Of a DNA stretch of 64,000 bases, positions 45,588 to 56,108 are shown one piece after another. Position 1 is the stretch's first letter. Every line of letters begins with the position of its first letter. The translations under genes were made by a program, and so were the position numbers. Source of the DNA: CAIOYC01 sp965277345. Its GTDB lineage: Bacteria > Pseudomonadota > Alphaproteobacteria > Caulobacterales > Caulobacteraceae. The notes under the pieces were generated by a model. It was not told where the DNA came from and did no database searches. It saw only the letters and a program-made list of their open reading frames with translations. The stretch lies in contig CBDICI010000004.1 of the NCBI GenBank assembly GCA_965277345.1, positions 372,001 through 436,000 of the forward strand. The letters are read 5' to 3'.

Positions 45588-46739
45588 ATGGGCGGACGCA
45601 AGCACTATCTGGATTGGCTGAGGATCGGCGTGTTCGGCCTTTTGATCCTCTATCACGCCGGCATGTTATACGTGCGTTGGCCGTTCAATCTTAAGAGCCC
45701 GCGCCTCATCCCCGATCTGGAATGGGCGATGAACGCGTTAAGTCCGTGGCGCATGGCCCTGCTGTTCGTGATCTCGGGCGTCGTTTCTCGCTTCATGGTG
45801 ACGCGACTTGGTCTGCGGCGGTTTGCTTTGGAAAGGTTACGTCGCCTCCTGCCGCCGATTCTGACCGGTATGCTGCTGGTGATCCCAACGCAGACCTACG
45901 TGGAACTGGTCTCGAAGACGGGGCTGCACATGCCCTATCTGGCCTTCTGGCTCGGTCCCTACCTCCACGCCGACCAGACTCTGGGCAGGCCCTTGCACAA
46001 GATCATGCCGACCTGGGACCACCTGTGGTTCGTGGTCTATCTGTTGAACTATGCCCTGGTGCTGGTTGCCGCGCTCGCCCTGCTTCGCGCGCTCGCAGGG
46101 TTATCCGGCGCCACGGTCGCCAGAACGCCCCTATGGCCGTGGCTGGTCCTGCCCGCGCTCTGGATGGCGGTGCTCAATATCGCGATCCAGACGGTGTCGC
46201 CCTTCACGCACGCCTTCGTCGGCGACTGGGCCGCGGACCTCAAGTGGTTCGGCCTCTATCTGGTGGGCATCGGCTTTGGGGGGCGTGAAGACCTCCGGTC
46301 GTGGCTCCGCACCCATTGGCGGGGTCAGACCGGCATCGCCGCCGTGCTCCTCTCCCTGCAGATGGCGGCTATGGCGATCGTGCCGTTGGAGGGCGAAGGC
46401 CAGCCGTTGTGGCAAGTGCTCGTACGGGCGATACCCGACGGTCTCTACGGCTGGAGCGGCGTGCTGGCGGGGCTGGGTCTGGGCGCGCGCTTCCTCGACC
46501 GCCCGTCGCCGATGCTGAGCGGGCTGAGCCGGGCGGTGTTGCCGGTCTATGTGCTGCATCAGCCGGTGCTGTTGCTCACCGCCTTCCTGATCTTTCCGCT
46601 TAATCTGCCTCTGGTCGTGGAGGCCTGTTTACTTGTTGCGATCACGGGCGGCGGCGCGCTCGGGCTATACCTCGCCCTTATCAAACCGTTCGCCCTCATG
46701 CGGTTTCTATTCGGCGACCGTTCGCGTGCTGCGGCCTAG
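45588..46739 (+). CDS. Acyltransferase-3 family membrane protein
   Basis: A 383-residue protein with about ten helices of the acyltransferase-3/OafA type, which moves acetyl or other acyl groups onto surface sugars or lipids. The N-terminal signature YLDWLRIGVFGLLILYHAG contains the Arg and the catalytic-site His of the family; HLWFVVYLL and VLPVYVLHQPVLL are the other conserved spots. CGGAGGG lies about seven bases before ATG 45588, preferable to a GTG at 45564. It probably forms a unit with the AraC regulator upstream. Confidence 0.85.
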   Translation: MGGRKHYLDWLRIGVFGLLILYHAGMLYVRWPFNLKSPRLIPDLEWAMNALSPWRMALLFVISGVVSRFMVTRLGLRRFALERLRRLLPPILTGMLLVIPTQTYVELVSKTGLHMPYLAFWLGPYLHADQTLGRPLHKIMPTWDHLWFVVYLLNYALVLVAALALLRALAGLSGATVARTPLWPWLVLPALWMAVLNIAIQTVSPFTHAFVGDWAADLKWFGLYLVGIGFGGREDLRSWLRTHWRGQTGIAAVLLSLQMAAMAIVPLEGEGQPLWQVLVRAIPDGLYGWSGVLAGLGLGARFLDRPSPMLSGLSRAVLPVYVLHQPVLLLTAFLIFPLNLPLVVEACLLVAITGGGALGLYLALIKPFALMRFLFGDRSRAAA

Positions 46740-47175
46740 GATGTCGTCCTTGCGGATCGAACCAACATCTGGAACGCGAGCGTTCACCCCTTAGTCGGAT
46801 GCCGCGCGCGCCGGCCGTCAGTGGAGCGACCCTGCCGAACTTATCCCCGGCGTCGCCAACGGTGCGATACTGGCTGGGCGTCGGCGCACTTCGGTCCGGG
46901 TTTTTGGCGTCGATGCGCGCTGGGCTGGAAGGTTATCCCCGCTTTGGTTGGACAGTTGGACAGTCCAGGTTTTGCGAAATCTGTCCAACCACGGGCGGGT
47001 TTCGGTAGCGAGCGCTCCCGTCCTGCACGGTCTGCACTCCATATCGAGGGTGCAGATCGGGACACGATTGGACTCGGGCTGGACAGTTTTGGGGAGGTTA
47101 TCCAACGCCATCGCCGCGCCCGCTCTGCGCGGTAAGGCCAGCGGGCGACCCTGCGTGGGCGGGGCGGCGGCGGTA
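46740..47175. other. 436-bp intergenic region holding repeat copy B
   Basis: This lies between the acyltransferase and the convergent WD40 gene. The middle part is repeat copy B (46948-47105). The flanks (46740-46940 and 47106-47175) carry no recognisable gene. Three TTATCC words (46841, 46933, 47098) are noted but are not full DnaA boxes. Confidence 0.5.
46948..47105. repeat. TTGGAC/CTGCAC element, copy B
   Basis: TTGGAC or GTCCA occurs at 46948, 46956, 46963, 46983, 47068 and (as TGGAC) 47080. The 17-base word TGCACGGTCTGCACTCC at 47024-47040 is identical to 26274-26290 in copy A, and GGTGCAG follows eight bases later (nine in copy A). The order TTGGAC palindrome, GTCCAA, 17-mer, GGTGCAG is the same in both. 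The spacing varies, so this is not a simple recent duplication. Confidence 0.6.
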
Positions 47176-48141
47176 TCAGGCGGGCAGGTCGAGTGTGCCG
47201 GCCTCCCCATCCTCCGCGCCCCAGGCGGCGCGGCGGCCGTCGGGGGAGACCGCCAGGGCGGTGATCGCGCCGCCGGTGTCGGCGCGGAGCGGGGTGCGCT
47301 CGCGTCCCGCCAGGTCGGCGGTCCACAGGCGCCCGTCGTCCAGCCCCGCCACCACGCGATGGCCGTCGGGGTGACCGGCCACCTGGGTCACCAGCGCCGT
47401 ATCGTCCGCGCCGATCTCCGCCGCCTCGCGCCCCATGGGTCCGTTGGCGCCGCCAAAGGGCCAGACCACCACCCCCGCCGCGCCGGAGGTGGCCAGAAGG
47501 GCGCCCTTGGCCAGGAAGCTGAGGCTCCGGGGCTTGGCGGGGTAGCCGCCCATGCGCATGTCGCGGCCGTCCTGCAGGCGCCAGCCATGCAGGGCGTTCT
47601 CCTGCATAGCGGAGACGATGAAGCGCCCGTCAGGCGACCAGCGGGCGGCGATATGAGAGCCCGCCCACTTCAGCATCGTGGGCTTCTGCTCGGCGATGCG
47701 GGCGAACCACTGCACCACGCCGCCATAGGTGGCGGCGGCGAGCTTGCGCCCCCTGGGGTCGAAGGCGAGGTTGGTCACGCTCTTCTCGTGCGGGAAGGCG
47801 CGGGTGAAGGCGGCGTCCCTGGCGTCGCGCACGTGCACGGCGCGCCCGGCGGCGAAGGCGATCAGGCCCGTGGGGTCGCCGGCCACCGCGTCGATCCATC
47901 GGCCCTTGAGGTCGGCGATGACCTCCGCCCCCTCCGGCCGCGACCAGACCAGGCGGCCGTCGTCGCCGCCGGTGAGCACGCCAAAGCCCGTGGGGTGGGC
48001 GGCGGCGCACAGCACCGCGCCCTCGTGCGCCTGCACCGTCTGCCCGTTTTCAAAGCGCACCGTCCCGTCGCCGAGGCAGAAGGCGTTCCCCTCCCGCACG
48101 AAAAGGGCTGCGGCCACATAGGCGTCGAAGCTATAGGTCAT
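47176..48141 (-). CDS. WD40-repeat beta-propeller protein
   Basis: A 321-residue protein made of about six or seven WD40-like blades, e.g. AHEGAVLCAAAHPTGFGVLTGGDDGRLVW, SVTNLAFDPRGRKLAAATYGGVVQWF and GAITALAVSPDGRRAAWGAEDG. There is no signal peptide, so it is a cytoplasmic scaffold. Bacterial WD40 proteins of this size bind partner proteins, but the partner here is unknown. It is divergent from the ExbD gene. Confidence 0.85.
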   Translation of the reverse strand: MTYSFDAYVAAALFVREGNAFCLGDGTVRFENGQTVQAHEGAVLCAAAHPTGFGVLTGGDDGRLVWSRPEGAEVIADLKGRWIDAVAGDPTGLIAFAAGRAVHVRDARDAAFTRAFPHEKSVTNLAFDPRGRKLAAATYGGVVQWFARIAEQKPTMLKWAGSHIAARWSPDGRFIVSAMQENALHGWRLQDGRDMRMGGYPAKPRSLSFLAKGALLATSGAAGVVVWPFGGANGPMGREAAEIGADDTALVTQVAGHPDGHRVVAGLDDGRLWTADLAGRERTPLRADTGGAITALAVSPDGRRAAWGAEDGEAGTLDLPA

Positions 48142-48313
48142 GCGAAGGGCTTAGCCCGTCAGGGTTTTTCCGCAAAGACCCGGCGGGCGCGCCGTTACAG
48201 ATTCCGCGGCGCGCCGGTGAATCGGTCTTTACATCCGGGGGGATCGCGGCGATTGCTAACGGCGAAAACGGGGGCCGCACGCCATGCGCGCCCCGATTGG
48301 GAGACTATCAGAT

Positions 48314-48772
<459 letters not shown>

Positions 48773-48802
48773 TCGCCTTTTCCATATCCCTGTAAGCAAA
48801 AG

Positions 48803-48828
48803 GCCCCGGAGCGATCCGGGGCTTTTTT
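48803..48828 (+). terminator. Rho-independent terminator after exbD
   Basis: A perfect 8-bp stem GCCCCGGA (48803-48810) and TCCGGGGC (48815-48822) with loop GCGA, followed by six T residues (48823-48828). It sits 31 bp after the ExbD stop and before the convergent dnaJ stop. It is the clearest intrinsic terminator in the window. Confidence 0.92.
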
Positions 48829-48858
48829 ATTTCTCCTCCCCTGCGCAGCGATGGAGTT

Positions 48859-50040
48859 TTATGCCCGCTTGCGTTCCTCGCCGCCGGTGACGCCGTCCCA
48901 GAACTTGCGAGCCTTGGTGAAGAAGCCGGCGTGCTGGGGGTGGTGACGATCCGCATCCTCGCAGCTGTCCAGCAACTGCTGCATCAGCGCGCGCTGCTGG
49001 GGATTGAGGCGGGTGGGCGTCTCCACATAAAACTCGACCATCAGGTCGCCCCGCTCGCGCGGATTGCGCAGGGACGGCATCCCCTTGCCGCGCAGGCGCA
49101 CGTTGGAGCCGGTCTGAGCCCCCTCCGGCACCTTGACCTTGACCTTGCAATCGCCCTCGCAGGTGGGATCGATGGCCAGGCACGGCGCCTCGATCTCGCC
49201 GCCCAGCGCCGCCATCCACATGGGGATCGGCGCGGTGGCGTGCAGGTCCAGCCCGTCGCGCTCGAACAATTCGTGCGGCTTCAGCGCGATGAAGATGTAG
49301 AGGTCGCCCTTGGGCCCACCGCGGCCGCCCGCGTCGCCCTCCCCGGCCAGCCGGATGCGCGCGCCATCGTCCACACCCGCTGGGATGCGCACCTGCAGCG
49401 TGCGGTTCTTGCGCACCTGGCCGTGGCCGTGGCACGTGCGGCAGGGGTCGGGAATCACCCTGCCGGCGCCGCCGCAGCGGGGGCAGGTGCGCTCCACCTG
49501 AAAGAAGCCCTGCGAGGTGCGCACCCGGCCCTGCCCGGCGCAGGCGACGCAGGTCTGGGCGGAGGAACCCGGCCGGGCGCCGGATCCGTCGCACGCCTCG
49601 CAGGCGATGGTGGTGGGGGCGGTGATCTCCACCTCGGCGCCCGCATAGGCCTGCTCCAGCGTGATCTCCAGATCGTAGCGCAGGTCCTGCCCGCGGGCGG
49701 GACCGCCGCGGCGCCCGCCCTGGCCGAACATCTCGCCGAACGCGTCGCCGAAGATGGAGGAGAAGATATCGCCGGCGTCCTGGAACCCGCCTTGACCGCC
49801 GGGCCCGCCACCGCCGTTCTGGAACGCCGCGTGGCCGAACCGGTCATAGGCGGCGCGTTTCTGCGGGTCGGACAGGATCGAATAGGCCTCGTTGCACTCC
49901 TTGAAGCGCACCTCGGCCTCGTGGTCGCCGGGATTGCGGTCCGGGTGGTGCTGCATCGCCGCCTTGCGGAAGGCCGCCTTGAGCTCGACCTCGGTGCAGG
50001 TGCGCTCGACGCTCAGGATTTCGTAATAGTCGCGCGCCAT
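48859..50040 (-). CDS. dnaJ: Chaperone DnaJ
   Basis: A 393-residue type-I J protein that delivers substrates to DnaK and stimulates its ATPase. The J domain carries HHPDRN near residue 32. A Gly/Phe-rich linker spans about residues 72-110. The zinc domain has four CxxCxGxG repeats (CEACDGSG, CVACAGQG, CPRCGGAG, CRTCHGHG), and C-terminal substrate domains follow. It lies downstream of dnaK with a 150-bp spacer holding a palindrome. Confidence 0.96.
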   Translation of the reverse strand: MARDYYEILSVERTCTEVELKAAFRKAAMQHHPDRNPGDHEAEVRFKECNEAYSILSDPQKRAAYDRFGHAAFQNGGGGPGGQGGFQDAGDIFSSIFGDAFGEMFGQGGRRGGPARGQDLRYDLEITLEQAYAGAEVEITAPTTIACEACDGSGARPGSSAQTCVACAGQGRVRTSQGFFQVERTCPRCGGAGRVIPDPCRTCHGHGQVRKNRTLQVRIPAGVDDGARIRLAGEGDAGGRGGPKGDLYIFIALKPHELFERDGLDLHATAPIPMWMAALGGEIEAPCLAIDPTCEGDCKVKVKVPEGAQTGSNVRLRGKGMPSLRNPRERGDLMVEFYVETPTRLNPQQRALMQQLLDSCEDADRHHPQHAGFFTKARKFWDGVTGGEERKRA

Positions 50041-50084
50041 GGTCAGACGTGTAATCCCTTGCCCGCAGCTATGGGGCCGCCCCC

Positions 50085-50170
50085 GTCCTTCGACAAGCTC
50101 AGGATGAGGGCCACCGATACCGATATTACAACATTAGCCAAGAACGCCTCACCCTGAGCCTGTCGAAGGG
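50085..50170. repeat. Palindromic repeat between dnaK and dnaJ
   Basis: The arms GTCCTTCGACAAGCTCAGG... (50085-50109) and its near-perfect complement (50147-50170, CCTCACCCTGAGCCTGTCG...) face each other across about 37 nt. This CCTTCGACAAGCTCAGG family is a widespread intergenic palindrome in proteobacteria. Here it can form a strong hairpin in the dnaK-dnaJ mRNA and might protect or terminate the upstream part. Confidence 0.75.
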
Positions 50171-50190
50171 CGAGGCGCTTCATCACAGGG

Positions 50191-52089
<1,899 letters not shown>

Positions 52090-52516
52090 CTTGGTCTCAA
52101 TAACTCCTGGCGGCGGGCGGTCCCGATGGCCTTCGAGGAAGCGCCGTTAAGGTCCGTCCCCAATGGGTGAACGTGGGACTGAAAGGCTCACGTGCACGGG
52201 AGCCTGCGATGCAGCCGATATGGGAATATTGGGCGTGGCCGCAAGGGCGAGTTCCTAGGTGCGAGTCATCCGTTCATGCCGCGAGCTCTCTTGTTATGTG
52301 CACAGACGCCGGTGGCGTCGGTGTGAAATTCGATTGGGCTTTTTGCCGCCCACGAGGCTGCAACGTCCGAGGCCCATTTGGAGCAAGCTCATGGGATCGG
52401 CAAGGCCGTGCGGGCGTGGTGGGTTGAGGAAGGCTCTGCGAAGAGCGACTTCGAATTGACAAGCTTGACTATAGATGGCGCCCTTTCGGAATTAACCAAC
52501 AGGGGTGCGGTCTTTC
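52090..52516. other. 427-bp intergenic region upstream of dnaK
   Basis: It contains the dnaK leader and a candidate sigma-32 promoter (listed separately) near its left end. The rest, towards the low-GC gene at 52517, holds a TTGACA at 52457-52462 and TATAGAT at 52471-52477. They are only 8 bp apart and so not a standard promoter pair. No convincing gene was found; small open frames here lack homology cues. Confidence 0.45.
52161..52185 (-). promoter_or_regulatory. Candidate heat-shock (sigma-32) promoter of dnaK
   Basis: On the minus strand, CTTTCAG (52179-52185) and CCCATTG (52161-52167) are separated by 11 bp. They resemble the CTTGAAA and CCCCATnT elements of RpoH promoters of alphaproteobacteria. 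The position, about 70 bp before the dnaK ATG, is right. The -35 match is imperfect, hence modest confidence. Confidence 0.35.
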
Positions 52517-53377
52517 ATGCGCCAAGATCATTTTGGATTTGCCACCCTTTTCATTGCGGCCACGATCTTGGTCGCGATGGCGTTGGCCTTGGCGGGAATC
52601 TTCCATTTCGGCGCCATTCAGCTCAGCGCAGCCTGTGCGGGTATGAAGGCGGAGCCCCTCAGCGTCTGTGAACAGGCGACGGCGGCCGACAAGCTAAACT
52701 GGGAAACTGCTCTTGGAATAGTCGTTTCCGGCGCCGGGACCATCGCTCTGGTTGTGACCGTCTTTTATTCAGCGCGCGCAACCAAGGCCGCCGTCTTAGC
52801 GGCGGAAGCTGCAAAAGGGGCCATCGATCACGCGAGAGAGGCGTCAGGACGTGAGCTACGACCCTACATCTGGGTCGAAAATTGGGAGTATAAGGGCATT
52901 TGGGACGACAACGACCACAGTAAGATCGTTCGGCGCATTTTTAGGATGAGATGGCGAAATCTCGGCAAAACGCCTGCTAAAAATATAAAGGCGTGCGCGA
53001 GCTTTACTTTCTTCAGCGGAGACTTACCGAGCGATTTCTCATTCGCCGATACGGACCAAATTGTAACGCCCGGAACGCTTGGGCCCAATCAAACCTTCTG
53101 GATCAATACGAAGAACTTGCCCTTCGACAAATTGACCGAGGTAGCGCGCGGCCAAAACACTATGCATTATTGGACTTGGATTGAATACGAGGGATTCGAT
53201 CCGTCGCAGCGGTACAGAAGCGAATATTATATAAAGATCAGTTTAAGCCATCACGATCCCATTTCTGCCGAAGGCGAGGCCTTCGACGAAATACCGGGTC
53301 GATTTAACGGTATGGATAGTACCTGCGACCAGCCCACCAAAACGCCTCTGTCACCTAGGCTTAAGCACTCTCACTGA
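52517..53377 (+). CDS. Low-GC membrane-anchored hypothetical protein
   Basis: A 286-residue protein. Two membrane helices (about residues 8-35 and 65-90) flank a short loop with two Cys. A short coiled-coil-like helix (ATKAAVLAAEAAKGAIDHAREASG) follows, then a soluble beta-rich domain beginning LRPYIWVENWEY with RWRNLGKTPAKNI. I recall similar uncharacterised two-helix proteins across proteobacteria. Sampled lines of this gene are near 48-50 % GC, well below the surrounding DNA, and AT-ending codons are frequent, suggesting acquisition. ATG 52517 is used; a GTG at 52505 is possible. No partner gene is evident. Confidence 0.65.
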   Translation: MRQDHFGFATLFIAATILVAMALALAGIFHFGAIQLSAACAGMKAEPLSVCEQATAADKLNWETALGIVVSGAGTIALVVTVFYSARATKAAVLAAEAAKGAIDHAREASGRELRPYIWVENWEYKGIWDDNDHSKIVRRIFRMRWRNLGKTPAKNIKACASFTFFSGDLPSDFSFADTDQIVTPGTLGPNQTFWINTKNLPFDKLTEVARGQNTMHYWTWIEYEGFDPSQRYRSEYYIKISLSHHDPISAEGEAFDEIPGRFNGMDSTCDQPTKTPLSPRLKHSH

Positions 53378-53414
53378 GCCGGGCGTTCATCCGCGAACGA
53401 GCGCCAAGGCTTCG

Positions 53415-53447
53415 TTGACACCCGCCCCTTGCAGCCTAAAAGGGGCG
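53415..53447 (+). promoter_or_regulatory. Candidate sdh promoter overlapped by a palindrome
   Basis: TTGACA (53415-53420) is followed 13 bp later by GCCTAAA, which fits the Caulobacter-type housekeeping pattern TTGAC-N11-14-GCTANA. A perfect 8-bp inverted repeat, CGCCCCTT (53423-53430) and AAGGGGCG (53440-53447), brackets the -10 region, about 30 bp before sdhC. This looks like an operator or a leader hairpin. Confidence 0.45.
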
Positions 53448-53475
53448 CAGTTTCCCGACCGGCCTTGAGGTTCGC

Positions 53476-53901
53476 ATGAGCGATAGCAAGCCCGACGGGG
53501 CGACGGCGCGGATCATCCGCCCCGCCCCGTTGTCGCCCCACCTGCAGGTGTGGCGTTGGCACGTGACGATGGCGGCGTCGATCCTGACGCGGGCCACAGG
53601 CGTCGCTCTCTATGGCGGACTGTTGATCGTGGCGTTGGGGCTGCTGACCCTGGCCACCGGGCCCGAGGCCTATGCCGAATATCTGGGGCTGATGGGCTCC
53701 TGGCTCGGCCGGCTGATGCTGTTCGGGATCGTCTTCTCCATCTTCTACCATATGGCCGCGGGCGTGCGGCATCTGGTGTGGGACTCCGGCCACGGCTTCG
53801 AGCCCAGGACCGCCAAGATGAGCGCCATAGCCGCCATGGCTTTCGGCCTGGTCGCCGCCGTCGTCGTCTTTTTGCTGGCCCTGATGACCGGAGCCGCCTG
53901 A
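53476..53901 (+). CDS. sdhC: Succinate dehydrogenase cytochrome b556 subunit SdhC
   Basis: A 141-residue three-helix membrane subunit that with SdhD binds haem b and ubiquinone. RPLSPHLQVWRWHVT-type N-terminus (here PAPLSPHLQVWRW), SILTRATGVAL, and the haem ligand His in FYHMAAGVRHLVWD are all present. The stop shares a base with the sdhD ATG (TGATG). Confidence 0.94.
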   Translation: MSDSKPDGATARIIRPAPLSPHLQVWRWHVTMAASILTRATGVALYGGLLIVALGLLTLATGPEAYAEYLGLMGSWLGRLMLFGIVFSIFYHMAAGVRHLVWDSGHGFEPRTAKMSAIAAMAFGLVAAVVVFLLALMTGAA

Positions 53902-54308
53902 TGGTCTCCACCGCAAAGCAACATCGCACCCCCCTGTCGCGGGCCCGGGGCCTCGGCGCCGCCCATCACGGGGTCAACCATTTCATCATCGAGCGCGCCA
54001 CCTCGGTGGCCCTCGTTCCGCTCTGCCTGTGGGCGGTGTGGGCAGGGTTGAAGATCGCCCCGCTGGGCTATGACGGGGCGGTGCTGTTCCTCGGCTCGCC
54101 GATCAACGCCGTACTGGCCATCCTCCTTGTCCTCGTCTCCGCCCGCCACACCTCGGTCGGGATGCGGGTGATCATCGAGGACTATATCGACCGGACGCCG
54201 ACGCGCATCGCTCTGCTGCTGCTCAATACCGGCGTGGCCGGGCTCGCCGCCGCCATCGCCGTCTTCTCCATTCTCAAGGTCGCCCTGCCCGGGCTGGCCG
54301 GTCACTAG
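53901..54308 (+). CDS. sdhD: Succinate dehydrogenase membrane anchor SdhD
   Basis: A 135-residue three-helix anchor. HHGVNHFIIERATSVALVPL at the first helix and SARHTSVGMRVIIEDYI at the second give the haem/quinone-site His and Asp-Tyr. ATG 53901 overlaps the sdhC stop by one base. The upstream extension of the frame to 53550 only re-reads sdhC. A 12-bp gap leads to sdhA. Confidence 0.92.
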   Translation: MVSTAKQHRTPLSRARGLGAAHHGVNHFIIERATSVALVPLCLWAVWAGLKIAPLGYDGAVLFLGSPINAVLAILLVLVSARHTSVGMRVIIEDYIDRTPTRIALLLLNTGVAGLAAAIAVFSILKVALPGLAGH

Positions 54309-54320
54309 GACGCTTCGCTT

Positions 54321-56108
54321 ATGACGGCCTACAGCTTCGTCGACCACGCCTATGACGTCGTCGTGGTGGGCGCGGGCGGTTCGGGGCTTCGCGCCGCGCT
54401 GGGCTGCGCCCAGGCCGGACTGAAGACCGCCTGCATCACCAAGGTGTTCCCCACCCGCAGCCATACCGTGGCGGCGCAGGGCGGCATCTCCGCCTCCCTC
54501 GGCAATATGGGCCAGGACGACTGGCGCTGGCACATGTACGACACCGTCAAGGGGTCGGACTGGCTGGGCGACCAGGACGCCATCGAGTATCTGGTCAGGA
54601 ACGCCCCGGCCGCCGTCTATGAACTGGAGCACTGGGGTGTGCCGTTCTCGCGCACCGACGAGGGCAAGATCTACCAGCGCGCCTTCGGCGGCATGACCCG
54701 GAACTTCGGCGAGGCGCCGATCCAGCGCACCTGCGCCGCCGCCGACCGCACCGGCCACGCCATTCTCCACACTCTCTATGGCCAGTCGCTACGCCACCAG
54801 GTGGAGTTCTTCATCGAGTATTTCGCCCTTGACCTCATCATGGACGAAGGGGTCTGCCGCGGCGTCACCGCCTGGAAGCTGGACGACGGGACCCTGCACC
54901 GCTTCTCGGCCCAGACGGTGATCCTGGCCACGGGGGGCTATGGCCGGGCCTATTTCTCCTGCACCTCGGCCCATACCTGCACGGGCGACGGCGGCGGCAT
55001 GGTGCTGCGCGCCGGCCTGCCGCTGCAGGACATGGAGTTCGTGCAGTTCCACCCCACCGGCATCTATGGCGCCGGCGTCCTGATCACCGAGGGCGTGCGC
55101 GGCGAGGGCGGTTATCTCACCAATTCCGAGGGGGAGCGGTTCATGGAGCGCTATGCCCCCTCGGCCAAGGACCTCGCCTCCCGCGATGTGGTCTCCCGCT
55201 CCATGACCATCGAGATTCGCGAGGGCCGGGGCGTCGGCCCGAACAAGGACCACATCTTCCTCAACCTGTCGCACCTCGATCCCAAGATCATCCACGAGCG
55301 GCTGCCCGGCATCAGCGAAAGCGCCAAGGTGTTCGCCAATGTGGACGTGACCAAGGAGCCGATCCCGGTGCTGCCCACCGTCCACTACAATATGGGCGGC
55401 ATTCCCACCAACTATCACGGCGAGGTGCTGACCAAGGCGGGCGAGGATCCCGACGCGGTGGTGCCGGGCCTGATGGCGGTGGGCGAGGCGGCGTGCGTGA
55501 GCGTCCACGGCGCCAATCGCCTGGGCTCAAACTCGCTCACCGACCTGGTGGTGTTCGGGCGCGCCGCCGCGCTTCGCGCTGGGGAGATGCTGACCGCCGG
55601 CGATCGCCTGCGCGAACCCAAGGCGGAGTGGACCGAGGGGCACCTCGCCCGCTTCGACCGCTTCCGCTACGCCTCCGGCGCCCAGCCCACCGCCGTCCTC
55701 CGCGCCGAGATGCAGCACGCCATGCAGGAGGACTGCGCCGTGTTCCGTACCGCCGAGACCATGACGGAGGGGGTGCAGAAGATCGCCGCCGTGTTCGGCA
55801 AGGTCTCCGATATCCGCGTCACCGACCGCGGCATGATCTGGAATACCGATCTGGTGGAGACGCTGGAGTTCGACAACCTCATCGGCCAGGCGGCGGTCAC
55901 CGTCAACGGCGCGGTTAACCGCGAGGAAAGCCGCGGCGCTCACGCCCGCGAAGACTTCAAGGACCGCGACGACGAGAGCTGGATGAAGCACACCCTGGCC
56001 TGGTTCGACGACAAGACGGGTAAGGTGAAGATCGACTATCGCCCGGTGCACACCTACACGCTCTCCAACGACATCGCCTACATCCAGCCCAAGGCGCGGG
56101 TTTACTGA
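54321..56108 (+). CDS. sdhA: Succinate dehydrogenase flavoprotein SdhA
   Basis: A 595-residue catalytic subunit of complex II that oxidises succinate to fumarate. FAD binding is shown by VVVGAGGSGLRAALG, and the covalent flavin His is in TRSHTVAAQGG. The active-site region HPTGIYGAGVLITEGVRGEGG is present, and the protein ends in the normal YIQPKARVY. The stop codon shares its last base with the ATG of an unrelated low-GC gene, so the usual sdhA-sdhB junction is interrupted but sdhA itself is complete. Confidence 0.96.
   Translation: MTAYSFVDHAYDVVVVGAGGSGLRAALGCAQAGLKTACITKVFPTRSHTVAAQGGISASLGNMGQDDWRWHMYDTVKGSDWLGDQDAIEYLVRNAPAAVYELEHWGVPFSRTDEGKIYQRAFGGMTRNFGEAPIQRTCAAADRTGHAILHTLYGQSLRHQVEFFIEYFALDLIMDEGVCRGVTAWKLDDGTLHRFSAQTVILATGGYGRAYFSCTSAHTCTGDGGGMVLRAGLPLQDMEFVQFHPTGIYGAGVLITEGVRGEGGYLTNSEGERFMERYAPSAKDLASRDVVSRSMTIEIREGRGVGPNKDHIFLNLSHLDPKIIHERLPGISESAKVFANVDVTKEPIPVLPTVHYNMGGIPTNYHGEVLTKAGEDPDAVVPGLMAVGEAACVSVHGANRLGSNSLTDLVVFGRAAALRAGEMLTAGDRLREPKAEWTEGHLARFDRFRYASGAQPTAVLRAEMQHAMQEDCAVFRTAETMTEGVQKIAAVFGKVSDIRVTDRGMIWNTDLVETLEFDNLIGQAAVTVNGAVNREESRGAHAREDFKDRDDESWMKHTLAWFDDKTGKVKIDYRPVHTYTLSNDIAYIQPKARVY

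Noticed and set aside
46841..47103. Replication-origin DnaA boxes
   Set aside because: The TTATCC words do not extend to TTATCCACA and there is no AT-rich unwinding region or neighbouring replication genes.
52457..52477. Housekeeping promoter for the low-GC gene at 52517
   Set aside because: TTGACA and TATAGAT are only 8 bp apart, too short for a normal spacer.
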